DNA of 64,000 nucleotides, taken from NCBI RefSeq assembly GCF_002835665.1, contig NZ_PIZV01000079.1, forward strand, positions 1 to 64,000, in the 5' to 3' direction. The stretch comes from Chryseobacterium sp. PMSZPI. Lineage in GTDB: Bacteria; Bacteroidota; Bacteroidia; Flavobacteriales; Weeksellaceae. The number at the start of each line of letters is the position of its first letter. The first letter of the stretch is position 1. The notes under the pieces are model-generated. The model made no database searches and was not told the origin of the DNA. It saw only the letters and a list, made by a program, of their open reading frames with translations. The translations under genes were made by a program, and so were the position numbers. This document shows positions 50,503-58,932 of this stretch, in pieces.

Positions 50503-51996
50503 TTAGTTAGCCATCGCTGTGTAGATAAACTTCACTGAACTACTCACCATATCGATTACCGGTTGTGGGAAAATACCAAGTAAGATCACAAAAACCGCGA
50601 TACTAGCCAATACAGAGAATTCTACACCAGATAAATCTTTTGCTGTGCTTAAAACTTCTGCATTTCCTTCTCCAAACATTGCTTTTCCGTAGAATCTCAA
50701 TAAGTACACCGCACAAAGAATTACCGTAAGACCAGCAATTACTGCTGCTGTTCCGTTGAAATCATATACTGATTTTAACAGGATAAATTCTCCGATGAAT
50801 CCATTCGTCAATGGAACTCCCATTGAACCTAATACAATAATCAGGAACAACACTGCAAATTTAGGCGCTACTTTAGCTAAACCACCCATTTGTCTGATGT
50901 CTCTTGATTTAAATCTCTTGTATAAAATATCACAACAGTAGAATAACCCTACCACGTTAATACCGTGAGCGAATGTCTGTACCAATGCTCCTTCAGCTCC
51001 TTCTACATTGAAAGTTCCTCTTAAAGTAACCACTGCAGAAGCAAAGATCCCTGCTACCATCAATCCTACGTGAGAAAAAGATGAATAAGCGATGATTCTC
51101 TTCATATCCGTCTGGATGATCGCGATCAAAGCTCCGTGAACAATTCCCACAATAGCAAGGATGATTACAATCTGTCCGGAAATTCCTGCAATCGGAAGCG
51201 GAGTGATTGGAAGTAAATAACGCATTACCCCATACACCGCCATTTTAAGCATGATACCGGATAACAACATCGATCCCTGAGTAGGAGAGTAGGTATACGT
51301 ATCAGGCTGCCATGTATGGAAAGGGAATACCGGTAATTTCACTGCAAAAGCAAAGAAAATGAACCAGAATACCACAGTCTGTTGCGTTTCGTTCAGTTGC
51401 GCATTGTATAGATCCGTTAAAGCGAATGATGCAGAGTGGTTGTACACATAGATCAATCCGGCTAACATAAATAAAGATCCAACGAATGTATATACGAAGA
51501 ATTTCGTAGTGAATTCAAACCTTTTATTCTCTTGTCCCCAAAGTCCGGCAATAAACCAAATTGGAATCAAAGTTACTTCCCAGAAAATGTAGAACAATAA
51601 TCCGTCTAAAGAAGTAAATACTCCCACAAGACCGAATTGCATCAACAGAATCAAGCCGTAGAATGTATTTCTGTAGTTTACACTTTCATTGAAAGAAGAT
51701 AAAATAATGATCGGCGCCAGAATGTTGGTCAACAATAAAAGAAGCATGCTCATCCCATCGATACCGAAGTGAAGAGAGCTCTTCATAAATTGTGACCAAG
51801 GGTAATTGATCTCATGCTGCAATACGCTGTCTACCGTCGGAGTAAAATCAAAATCCGAAAGGATGTAAAACGTAAGAAGCATTTGAACCAATGCAATTCC
51901 CAGTGCCAAATATTTGCTGGAATTACTCTTCCATGCAAAAACTAATCCCGAACCTACTAGAGGTAATAGTAATAATGTTAATAATAAACAAGACAT
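50503..51996 (-). CDS. nuoM: NADH:quinone oxidoreductase subunit M
   Basis: The 497-residue antiporter-like subunit has YIFWEVTLIPIWFIAGLWG (TM5 Glu), FAFAVKLPVFPFHTWQPDTY (Lys and His of the antiporter core) and QTDMKRIIAYSSFSHVG. About 14 membrane helices are present. It starts two bases after the nuoL stop. Proton-pumping part of the membrane arm. Confidence 0.96.
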   Translation of the reverse strand: MSCLLLTLLLLPLVGSGLVFAWKSNSSKYLALGIALVQMLLTFYILSDFDFTPTVDSVLQHEINYPWSQFMKSSLHFGIDGMSMLLLLLTNILAPIIILSSFNESVNYRNTFYGLILLMQFGLVGVFTSLDGLLFYIFWEVTLIPIWFIAGLWGQENKRFEFTTKFFVYTFVGSLFMLAGLIYVYNHSASFALTDLYNAQLNETQQTVVFWFIFFAFAVKLPVFPFHTWQPDTYTYSPTQGSMLLSGIMLKMAVYGVMRYLLPITPLPIAGISGQIVIILAIVGIVHGALIAIIQTDMKRIIAYSSFSHVGLMVAGIFASAVVTLRGTFNVEGAEGALVQTFAHGINVVGLFYCCDILYKRFKSRDIRQMGGLAKVAPKFAVLFLIIVLGSMGVPLTNGFIGEFILLKSVYDFNGTAAVIAGLTVILCAVYLLRFYGKAMFGEGNAEVLSTAKDLSGVEFSVLASIAVFVILLGIFPQPVIDMVSSSVKFIYTAMAN

Positions 51997-51998
51997 TA

Positions 51999-53912
51999 TT
52001 ATTGTAATAAAAAGTTAACAATTAATATAATTCCCACAGCTAAAGACATGATAAGAATATACGTCTCTACATTTCCGTTTTGTACGCGCTTCATAGCTTT
52101 TCCGCTATCTTCAGCACCATCACCTACAAAGTTTACAAAACGATCCAAGATACCCTTATCAAACATTTTTCCTCCGCGTCCTAATCCTTCAACAGTTTTT
52201 ACAATCAATGCGTTGTAAAGTTCGTCAACATATAATTTTTTAGCAGAAAGCTTTTCCCATCCGGTATAGTTTTCTTCTGCAACAGCCATTTTCTTCTTCG
52301 CTACGTAAGTATTTCTAACGATAAACCATACAGAGAAGAACATAATTACTGTCGCTGCTAATAAGATCATTTCAGTATTGAAATCTACTCCTGAAAGAGT
52401 AGCTTCCATCTGGCTGTAGCTTTGTTCCGTAAGAACTGGTTTTAACCATTCCATCAGTTTAGCATAGTGCCCGTGACCGATGAAGTGTGGCAAGTTGATG
52501 AAACCTCCGATTACAGAAAGGATAGCCAATACGATCAATGGTAATGTCATATTAGACGGGCTTTCATGTAAGTGGTGTTTTTGCTCTTCAGTACCTCTGA
52601 ACTCTCCGTGGAAAGTCAGGTAGTATAATCTGAACATATACGTTGCAGTCATTGCCGCTAAAACAAATAAGATTACCCAATACATTGGGTTTTTAGCGAA
52701 AGCTGCTACTAAAATTTCGTCTTTAGAGATCATCCCTGATAATAAAGGGAAACCTGAGATGGCTAATGTTCCGATAAGGAATGTAGCGTGGGTAAGAGGA
52801 ATATATTTTTTAAGACCTCCCATGAAACGCATATCCTGCTCGTTGCTCATTGCGTGGATTACAGAACCTGCTGCTAAGAATAATAAAGCTTTAAAGAAAG
52901 CGTGCGTCATTACGTGGAACATCGCTGTTGTATACGCTCCAAGTCCCAAAGCGATGAACATAAATCCAAGCTGTGAAACGGTAGAGTATGCCAATACTTT
53001 TTTGATGTCGTTTTGACGAAGCGCATAGAATCCTGCTAAAGCCGCCGTTAAGAATCCGATGAATAAAATTACTCCCTGTACAGTAGGTGCTAAAGTAAAT
53101 AAGAAGTTAGATCTTACTACTAAATAGATTCCCGCTGTTACCATCGTTGCCGCGTGAATTAACGCAGAAACAGGAGTTGGCCCGGCCATCGCATCCGGTA
53201 ACCAAGTATATAATGGAACCTGAGCCGATTTACCGGTAGCACCGATGAATAAACTCGCTGTGATAAAGATAATCACTGTTCCGTCTAATTCAAATTTTGA
53301 AGCGTTTTCTGCTACAGAAAGATAATCTACAGCATTGGTTTGAGAAGCGATCATAAAGATACCGATCAATAATGCCAAGTCACCAATTCTGTTCATGATG
53401 AAAGCTTTTCTTGCTGCCTTACCGTATTCTTCGTTGGTATACCAGAATCCGATCAACAGGTAAGAACAAAGACCTACACCTTCCCATCCGATGAATAAGA
53501 TAAGATAGTTGCTTCCCATTACTAACAATAACATGGAGAAGATGAAAAGATTCAGATAAGTAAAGAACTTATAGAATCCTTTATCATGACTCATATATCC
53601 GATAGAGTATAAGTGGATCAGTGAACCGATACCCGTAATAATCATCACCATCATTAAAGACAGCTGATCGATCTGGAATCCAAAATTGATCTGAACTCCG
53701 TTTACTCTAAACCATTCAAAAGCTTTTACGATTACAGGCTGGCTTTCAGAATTGAAATTCATGAAAAGACTTACAGCAATACAGAATGATCCGAAAACCA
53801 TTGCTGTAGCCAAAGAACCAACTACTATTTTTGGAAGATTTTTTCCGAATAAACCGTTTATAAGAAACCCTAAAAGTGGTAAAAGTACTATTGCATATAC
53901 TAGATTCTCCAT
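51999..53912 (-). CDS. nuoL: NADH:quinone oxidoreductase subunit L
   Basis: The 637-residue distal antiporter-like subunit has LILFIGWEGVGLCSYLLIGFW, FIGATGKSAQVPLYTWLPDAMAGPTPVSALIHAATMVTAGI and KKVLAYSTVSQLGFMFIALG. The C-terminal lateral helix region extends beyond NuoM and NuoN. Two-base gaps on both sides. Confidence 0.97.
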   Translation of the reverse strand: MENLVYAIVLLPLLGFLINGLFGKNLPKIVVGSLATAMVFGSFCIAVSLFMNFNSESQPVIVKAFEWFRVNGVQINFGFQIDQLSLMMVMIITGIGSLIHLYSIGYMSHDKGFYKFFTYLNLFIFSMLLLVMGSNYLILFIGWEGVGLCSYLLIGFWYTNEEYGKAARKAFIMNRIGDLALLIGIFMIASQTNAVDYLSVAENASKFELDGTVIIFITASLFIGATGKSAQVPLYTWLPDAMAGPTPVSALIHAATMVTAGIYLVVRSNFLFTLAPTVQGVILFIGFLTAALAGFYALRQNDIKKVLAYSTVSQLGFMFIALGLGAYTTAMFHVMTHAFFKALLFLAAGSVIHAMSNEQDMRFMGGLKKYIPLTHATFLIGTLAISGFPLLSGMISKDEILVAAFAKNPMYWVILFVLAAMTATYMFRLYYLTFHGEFRGTEEQKHHLHESPSNMTLPLIVLAILSVIGGFINLPHFIGHGHYAKLMEWLKPVLTEQSYSQMEATLSGVDFNTEMILLAATVIMFFSVWFIVRNTYVAKKKMAVAEENYTGWEKLSAKKLYVDELYNALIVKTVEGLGRGGKMFDKGILDRFVNFVGDGAEDSGKAMKRVQNGNVETYILIMSLAVGIILIVNFLLQ

Positions 53913-53914
53913 TC

Positions 53915-54244
53915 TTATCCTCTTAATTTATTAAATATACTCACATCTACAGAACGGGTATTTCTATACAGCATAGCAATAATTGCCAGACCTACCGCTA
54001 CTTCCGCAGCAGCTACCACCATAATGAAGAAAACTAAAAGTTGTCCGTCGCCGTTGCCTTTGTATGCTGAAAAAGCTGCCAACAAAAGGTTTACAGAATT
54101 TAGCATAAGCTCTACACAGCCCAGAATCACAATAGCATTTTTTCTAAGCAAAACTCCCATCACTCCTAAACTGAACAATACTGAACAAAGGATGATGAAG
54201 TAATCCAAAGGGATGCTTTGTATAAATGTATTTACTTCTCCCAT
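53915..54244 (-). CDS. nuoK: NADH:quinone oxidoreductase subunit K
   Basis: The 109-residue subunit has three membrane helices with the conserved acidic residue in GCVELMLNSVNLLLAAF and the VAAAEVAVGLAIIAMLYR segment. It is tightly spaced with nuoJ (4 bases) and nuoL (2 bases). Confidence 0.96.
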   Translation of the reverse strand: MGEVNTFIQSIPLDYFIILCSVLFSLGVMGVLLRKNAIVILGCVELMLNSVNLLLAAFSAYKGNGDGQLLVFFIMVVAAAEVAVGLAIIAMLYRNTRSVDVSIFNKLRG

Positions 54245-54248
54245 AATT

Positions 54249-54746
54249 TTATAAATCTTTTTTACCGATTAATACCGCGCCTACAATCCCTGCTAAAATC
54301 AGGATGGAAGCAAGCTCAAACGGTAAAACATATTCATTAAACAAAAGTCTACCCAGGTTCTTCGTAAGACCAACACTTCTGTCTACATTCTCAACAACAA
54401 TGTGGTTTTGCTGAACTCCTCTGAATACTCCTAAAACTCCTACCAAAAGAAGACCTGCAGTAAAAACTCCAATAAATTTTAAAGTATTACCCTTCTTACT
54501 TTCGTCTGCTTTATTAAGGTTAAGCATCATTAAGATGTAGAGGAAAAGTACCATGATGGCACCTGCGTACACTATAATCTGGATGATTGCTAAGAACTGT
54601 GCATTCAGAAGAATATACATTCCTGCAATTGAAAACATCGTAACAATTAATGACAAAATAGCATATAAAGGATTTCTTGCAAATACAAAATACACTGCAC
54701 TTGCCACTGCTAAAAACGCCACCAAGAAAAATAAAAACTGATCCAT
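54249..54746 (-). CDS. nuoJ: NADH:quinone oxidoreductase subunit J
   Basis: The 165-residue membrane subunit has five helices. The third has QIIVYAGAIMVLFLYILMML, the pi-bulge helix of NuoJ. Its ATG overlaps the nuoI stop by one base. Confidence 0.95.
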   Translation of the reverse strand: MDQFLFFLVAFLAVASAVYFVFARNPLYAILSLIVTMFSIAGMYILLNAQFLAIIQIIVYAGAIMVLFLYILMMLNLNKADESKKGNTLKFIGVFTAGLLLVGVLGVFRGVQQNHIVVENVDRSVGLTKNLGRLLFNEYVLPFELASILILAGIVGAVLIGKKDL

Positions 54747-55303
54747 TATTTTACCGCATTTTTTTGTTTCTCGGATTGTCTTGTCGTGATGTCAATCCTT
54801 TCATTTATTTTTTCAACTAATTTATCTTTTCCGTAAATGAAAGAACCTCTGTTGGTTTCTACGTCTACCAATCTGTCAGTAAGATAGATTGCAGATTTAG
54901 GACAAGCCTCTTCACACATCCCACAGAAAATACATCTTAGCATATTGATTTCATATACTGAAGCGTACTTTTCTTCTCTGTAAAGACCTTTTTCCTCTTT
55001 AGTTCTTTCAGCAGCAGTCATTGTAATGGCTTCTGCAGGACAAGCTACCGCACAAAGTCCGCAAGCTGTACATCTTTCTCTGCCTTCCTCGTCTCTTTTT
55101 AAAACGTGCTGACCTCTCCAGATGGTAGTTCTTGGCTTCTGTACTTCCGGATACGAATATACTGCGGGAGCACCTTTTATCACGGTTCTTACAGCATGCT
55201 TAAATGTAATCCCCATCCCTGTAAAGATTGCAGGAAGGTAGATTTTTTCAGCAAGGGTCATTTCTTTATTGGAAACAACTTTTGATCTGTTAGTTAATTT
55301 CAT
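54746..55303 (-). CDS. nuoI: NADH:quinone oxidoreductase subunit I
   Basis: The 185-residue ferredoxin-like subunit binds two [4Fe-4S] clusters (N6a and N6b) through RCTACGLCAVACPAEAI and RCIFCGMCEEACPKSAI. The N-terminal amphipathic region contacts the membrane arm. Its upstream neighbour is the four-helix-bundle element, not nuoH directly. Confidence 0.97.
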   Translation of the reverse strand: MKLTNRSKVVSNKEMTLAEKIYLPAIFTGMGITFKHAVRTVIKGAPAVYSYPEVQKPRTTIWRGQHVLKRDEEGRERCTACGLCAVACPAEAITMTAAERTKEEKGLYREEKYASVYEINMLRCIFCGMCEEACPKSAIYLTDRLVDVETNRGSFIYGKDKLVEKINERIDITTRQSEKQKNAVK

Positions 55304-55307
55304 TATA

Positions 55308-55861
55308 TAATTTGAAATTTGAAGTTTGAGATTTGAAATTCATTAGTGAGATTTTATCTCTCAAACCCTTAATTATTAATTATTATTTCTTTTAAATTTA
55401 TTTCCGTTGTGGTCTGTCATCTTCAAATAATTTATAAATCCTGACAGCTTTTTAGACAAAGATATTGTTTGGCTTTTTAAAAAATTAAAATTTCTTCATC
55501 TAAATAATTTCGGTCAAAAGCTCTGATTAATTGGGAGCGTACTTCTCCTGCAGAACCTTTAGACATGGTAAGAAAGTTTATAAATTCTTTATTACCCTCT
55601 CTTTCAAACCCTTCGGCTATATTATCCATGATTGATGCAGATGACCTGTCAATCTGGTTTTTATCGTGGTTTAGAAATTTTGGATTCAACAAACATTCTT
55701 TCTGAATCAATTGGCAAAGACTTCTCGACTGCTGCCATATTTCTAAATCTTCAAAATTATTTATCGTTGCCATGTATTTGATATTTGAAATTAATACTCT
55801 TAAAATTACTAATTTAAAGTCAATTCGTTGAATCTCAAATTTCAAACATCAAATCTCAAAT
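55308..55861. mobile_element. Four-helix-bundle element inside the nuo operon
   Basis: The gap between the nuoI start and the nuoH stop holds an IVS-type gene bracketed by word-repeat arms in opposite orientation. The left arm (55308-55345) contains TTTGAAATTTGAAGTTTGAG and ATTTGAAATTC. The right arm (55831-55861) contains AATCTCAAATTTCAAACATC and AAATCTCAAATTT. Read on the minus strand the right arm gives AAATTTGAGATTTGATG. As at 5341-5785, the arms plus gene fill the whole intergenic space. Confidence 0.5.
55376..55773 (-). pseudogene. Four helix bundle (IVS-type) gene with a frameshift
   Basis: From MATINNFEDLEIWQQSRSLC the frame carries the family features (DQIDRSS-like NQIDRSSASIMDNIAEGFE and NKEFINFLTMSKGSAGEVRSQLIRAFDRNYL) but stops at 55477 after 99 residues. 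In the -1 frame the expected last helix continues as LKSQTISLSKKLSGFINYLK and stops at 55376. The shift lies at T6A5 (minus strand, 55474-55484). An in-frame upstream extension to 55845 is an artefact. It is either a recent single-base mutation or, less likely, slippage on the T-run. The gene splits nuoI from nuoH. Confidence 0.75.
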
Positions 55862-56923
55862 TTACTGGAACGCTAGAATTACAGCTCCTGTAATTAATAG
55901 GTTTACCAATGCCATTGGGATTAATGTTTTCCATCCTAAGTGCATTAACTGGTCATATCTGAATCTTGGAAGCGTCCATCTGATCCACATGAAGATCAAG
56001 ATTCCGATTACCGTTTTCGTCAAGAATGCTACGATACTCAAGATTCCTGCAGTATTTTCACCCCAGTTCTGAGTTACCCATTCAATACCAGGATAGTTAT
56101 ACCCTCCGAAGAAAAGAACTACCATGAAAGCATTAGAGATAAACATGTTCACGTATTCTCCGAACATATACAACCCTAACTTCATGGAAGAATATTCTGT
56201 AGAGTATCCTGTTACCAATTCAGATTCACACTCAGGTAAATCGAACGGGTGTCTGTTTGTTTCTGCTAAAGCGGCTACAAAGAATACAAGGAAAGCGATT
56301 GGCTGGTAGAAAATATTCCAGTTCATACCCGAAACCCAAGGAATGATTCCCCATAGCTTACCATGAGTCTGGTTTTCAGTGATAACTTTTAAATCTAAAC
56401 TCCCTGACATCATGATGATAGAAAGAAGTGCCAATCCCATTGCCAATTCATAAGAAATCATCTGAGAAGAAGCACGAATAGCACCTAATAATGAATATTT
56501 GTTGTTCGAAGCCCAACCTCCGATCATAATTCCATACACCCCGATGGAAGCCATTCCGATGATGAAAAGTACACCAACGTCAATATTAGCCACCTGAAGA
56601 TCAAAAGAAGTACCTGCAATATTTAAACTTTTACCCCAAGGAATAACGGCCCCGGTGATTAGTGAAATAAACATTACTAAAGCCGGTCCCAATACGAAAA
56701 GGAATTTTTCAGCATTAGCAGGCGTAAAGTCTTCCTTAAAGAAGAATTTACCACCGTCAGCAAGAGGTTGCAGTAATCCGAAAGGTCCGGCTCTGTTAGG
56801 ACCAATTCTATCCTGCATGATAGAGGCAACTTTTCTTTCTGCCCAGGTAGAGTAGGCTGCAATCGTTAACGAAAGCAGGAAAAGTGCTAGTACAAGTATA
56901 AGTTTAAATGTAAGTAAATCCAT
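55862..56923 (-). CDS. nuoH: NADH:quinone oxidoreductase subunit H
   Basis: The 353-residue subunit forms the quinone-entry site with NuoB and NuoD. It has eight or so helices with AAYSTWAERKVASIMQDRIGPNRAGPFGLLQPLADG, the loop ETNRHPFDLPECESELVTGY and FLWVRWTLPRFRYDQ-like IFMWIRWTLPRFRYDQLM. Length is normal. It lies between a word-repeat spacer and the four-helix-bundle element. Confidence 0.97.
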   Translation of the reverse strand: MDLLTFKLILVLALFLLSLTIAAYSTWAERKVASIMQDRIGPNRAGPFGLLQPLADGGKFFFKEDFTPANAEKFLFVLGPALVMFISLITGAVIPWGKSLNIAGTSFDLQVANIDVGVLFIIGMASIGVYGIMIGGWASNNKYSLLGAIRASSQMISYELAMGLALLSIIMMSGSLDLKVITENQTHGKLWGIIPWVSGMNWNIFYQPIAFLVFFVAALAETNRHPFDLPECESELVTGYSTEYSSMKLGLYMFGEYVNMFISNAFMVVLFFGGYNYPGIEWVTQNWGENTAGILSIVAFLTKTVIGILIFMWIRWTLPRFRYDQLMHLGWKTLIPMALVNLLITGAVILAFQ

Positions 56924-56939
56924 TTTTGTTTTAAAGATT

Positions 56940-57006
56940 TTTAGATGTGAGATGTCAGATACTAGATATGAGGTTAAGTCTGATGTCTTGTGTCTGAAAT
57001 CTAATT
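56940..57006. repeat. Inverted word-repeat spacer between nuoG and nuoH
   Basis: The left arm (56940-56972) contains TTAGATGTGAGATGTCAGAT. The right arm (56977-57006) contains TCTGATGTCTTGTGTCTGAA and ATCTAA, approximately its reverse complement. No ORF. About 30-base arms. Confidence 0.55.
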
Positions 57007-57019
57007 GTCTTTATTAAAA

Positions 57020-58018
57020 TTATTTTTCGTCTTTTTCACTGATTTCCTTAGCCATCGGATTGTCTAAAACTCTTAGCTCGTCTTTTGGCTTTTCGTAGTG
57101 GTTCAATGAAATTACAGAATGTCTGTCGATGTGTCTAGGACCTTCGATGTTCCAGTCTGATAATGCTTTTCTTTCGAAACGGCATGTATCACAAATGAAT
57201 TCTTCAACTTCACCCCACTGGTCTTTTCTTGCCGTTACTCTTACGATTTCTTCACCTTTCATCCATACTACAGCTTTTCCGGAACATTTATCACATTTGC
57301 AAGAAGCATTCATTGGTTTTGTAAACCATACTCTGCTGGCAAAACGAGCAGTTCTGTCCGTTAATGCTCCTACAGGGCAAACATCGATAACGTTTCCGAT
57401 GAAGTCATTGTCTAAAGCTTTATTTAAATAGGTTGAAATTTCAGCGTGATCTCCTCTGAAAAGGATACCATGCTCTCTTTCACCTGTCAATTGATTAGCC
57501 GCTAATACACATCTGGCACAAAGAATACAACGGTTCATGTTCAATTTGATGTGTGGTCCAAGATCATCAGCTTCGTAAGTATTTCTTTCGAATTCTGTTC
57601 TTGTACTTTCTACACCATGCTCATATCCTAAGTCCTGAAGGTGGCATTCTCCTGCCTGATCACAGATAGGGCAGTCCAGCGGGTGATTTACCAATAAAAA
57701 TTCGGTCACCGCTTTTCTTCCTTCCTGAGCTTTCTCAGAAGTAAGGTTTTTAACTTCCATACCGTCCATAACGTTCGTTCTGCAACTTGCTACCAATTTC
57801 GGCATAGGACGCGGATCAGCTTCAGATCCTTTAGAAACTTCCACAAGACAAGTTCTGCATCTTCCTCCACTGGTCTCTAATTTGCTATAGTAACACATAG
57901 CAGGAGGTACAGATTTTCCACCGATTTGTCTTGCCGCTTCCAAAATAGAAGTACCAGGCAAAACTTCGGTAGTCTGGCCGTCTATAGTTATTTTGAATTT
58001 TTTAACTTCTTCGCTCAT
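57020..58018 (-). CDS. nuoG: NADH:quinone oxidoreductase subunit G, short form
   Basis: The 332-residue protein has the iron-sulfur N-terminus of NuoG: a [2Fe-2S] site (MCYYSKLETSGGRCRTC), the HxxxC type site (NHPLDCPICDQAGECHLQD) and a [4Fe-4S] site (RCILCARCVLAANQ ... VIDVCPVGAL). An extra Cys-rich part (ASCKCDKCSGKAVVW, FICDTC) follows. It lacks the long molybdopterin-oxidoreductase-like domain of E. coli NuoG. As far as I know such short NuoG proteins are usual in Flavobacteriia. It carries electrons from NuoF/NuoE toward NuoI. Confidence 0.93.
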   Translation of the reverse strand: MSEEVKKFKITIDGQTTEVLPGTSILEAARQIGGKSVPPAMCYYSKLETSGGRCRTCLVEVSKGSEADPRPMPKLVASCRTNVMDGMEVKNLTSEKAQEGRKAVTEFLLVNHPLDCPICDQAGECHLQDLGYEHGVESTRTEFERNTYEADDLGPHIKLNMNRCILCARCVLAANQLTGEREHGILFRGDHAEISTYLNKALDNDFIGNVIDVCPVGALTDRTARFASRVWFTKPMNASCKCDKCSGKAVVWMKGEEIVRVTARKDQWGEVEEFICDTCRFERKALSDWNIEGPRHIDRHSVISLNHYEKPKDELRVLDNPMAKEISEKDEK

Positions 58019-58021
58019 ATG

Positions 58022-58058
58022 ATATGCTTTAAGCTTTATGCATTAAGCAATAGGCTTT
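58022..58058. repeat. Short word-repeat spacer before nuoG
   Basis: ATATGCTTTAAGCTTTATGC and GCATTAAGCAATAGGC form an imperfect inverted repeat within the 41-base gap. Confidence 0.4.
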
Positions 58059-58059
58059 G

Positions 58060-58932
58060 TTATTTATATTTTTTCGTATTAAATGTATATCCAATTCCTG
58101 CAAGAATTTGTCCGAAAACAAAATCCTGTTGGGCTTTGTCAGGCTTGTTGTTCAATGTAGTCTTAATGTCCCACATATTGATATAACCGGCTTTTCCTTC
58201 TAATCTTACCATTACATGATCCCACAAAACTAAGTTAAGACTGGCTCTTACATCAGTTCCAAGGCCTGCTACGTGGAAACGGTCACTTCTTTCATTACCA
58301 AAAAGTTTTACATTACTTTTCGGGAACATAAATCCGATACCGGCTCCGTAAGACCAAACCAAATCAACATTTTTCTTATTGATAAGACTTTGATATTTTT
58401 CAAGACCCAAGTTTTCATAATTAAGCCCGTCTGTATGTTCAAAAGTAAGGAACTTCTCATCTGCCAGGTTTACCTGTCCGTTTTGAACCATTGCTGCATA
58501 TTGAGGATCTGAAATATGACCTTTGAAGCCTACAGTCTGGTTCTGATCCATCACATATTTCATGTGGTCAATTCCAAGAACAAGTGCCAAATTATCTTTG
58601 ATAAAATAACCCGCTCTGAAGTTATACTGTACAACGGTAAACCATCCCGGATTGATATAAACAATACCAAATTTGGTAGGTCTGTCCTGTGCCGTTACAT
58701 TATTCAGCTGAAAATCGTAACCATTTCCTGAGAAACGGATATCAGAATTACTAAATATAGCTCTGTTCCATCCAAAGAAAACGAACATTTGTCCTTTTTT
58801 GCTTAAAGGTTCCGGTTTTTTAGAAACAGGAGTTTTAAACAGATCTGCATTATTTTCTACTAATAAAGAATCTTTCTTTTGTCCGAAAACAAAACTCGAC
58901 ATCATTAAGCCGACAACCAATAACTTTTTCAT
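58060..58932 (-). CDS. Outer-membrane beta-barrel protein in the nuo operon
   Basis: The 290-residue protein has a signal peptide (ending SSFVFGQ), a linker (LFKTPVSKKPEPLSKKG) and about 220 residues of alternating strands. These include GQMFVFFGWNRAIFSNSDIRF, KFGIVYINPGWFTVVQYNFRAG, FIKDNLALVLGIDHMKYVM and ILAGIGYTFNTKKYK. It is predicted to be an outer-membrane barrel of the small OmpW/OprG-like size class. It starts directly after the nuoF stop (adjacent bases) and is co-transcribed with complex I. Why an outer-membrane protein travels with nuo genes is unknown. Confidence 0.78.
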   Translation of the reverse strand: MKKLLVVGLMMSSFVFGQKKDSLLVENNADLFKTPVSKKPEPLSKKGQMFVFFGWNRAIFSNSDIRFSGNGYDFQLNNVTAQDRPTKFGIVYINPGWFTVVQYNFRAGYFIKDNLALVLGIDHMKYVMDQNQTVGFKGHISDPQYAAMVQNGQVNLADEKFLTFEHTDGLNYENLGLEKYQSLINKKNVDLVWSYGAGIGFMFPKSNVKLFGNERSDRFHVAGLGTDVRASLNLVLWDHVMVRLEGKAGYINMWDIKTTLNNKPDKAQQDFVFGQILAGIGYTFNTKKYK

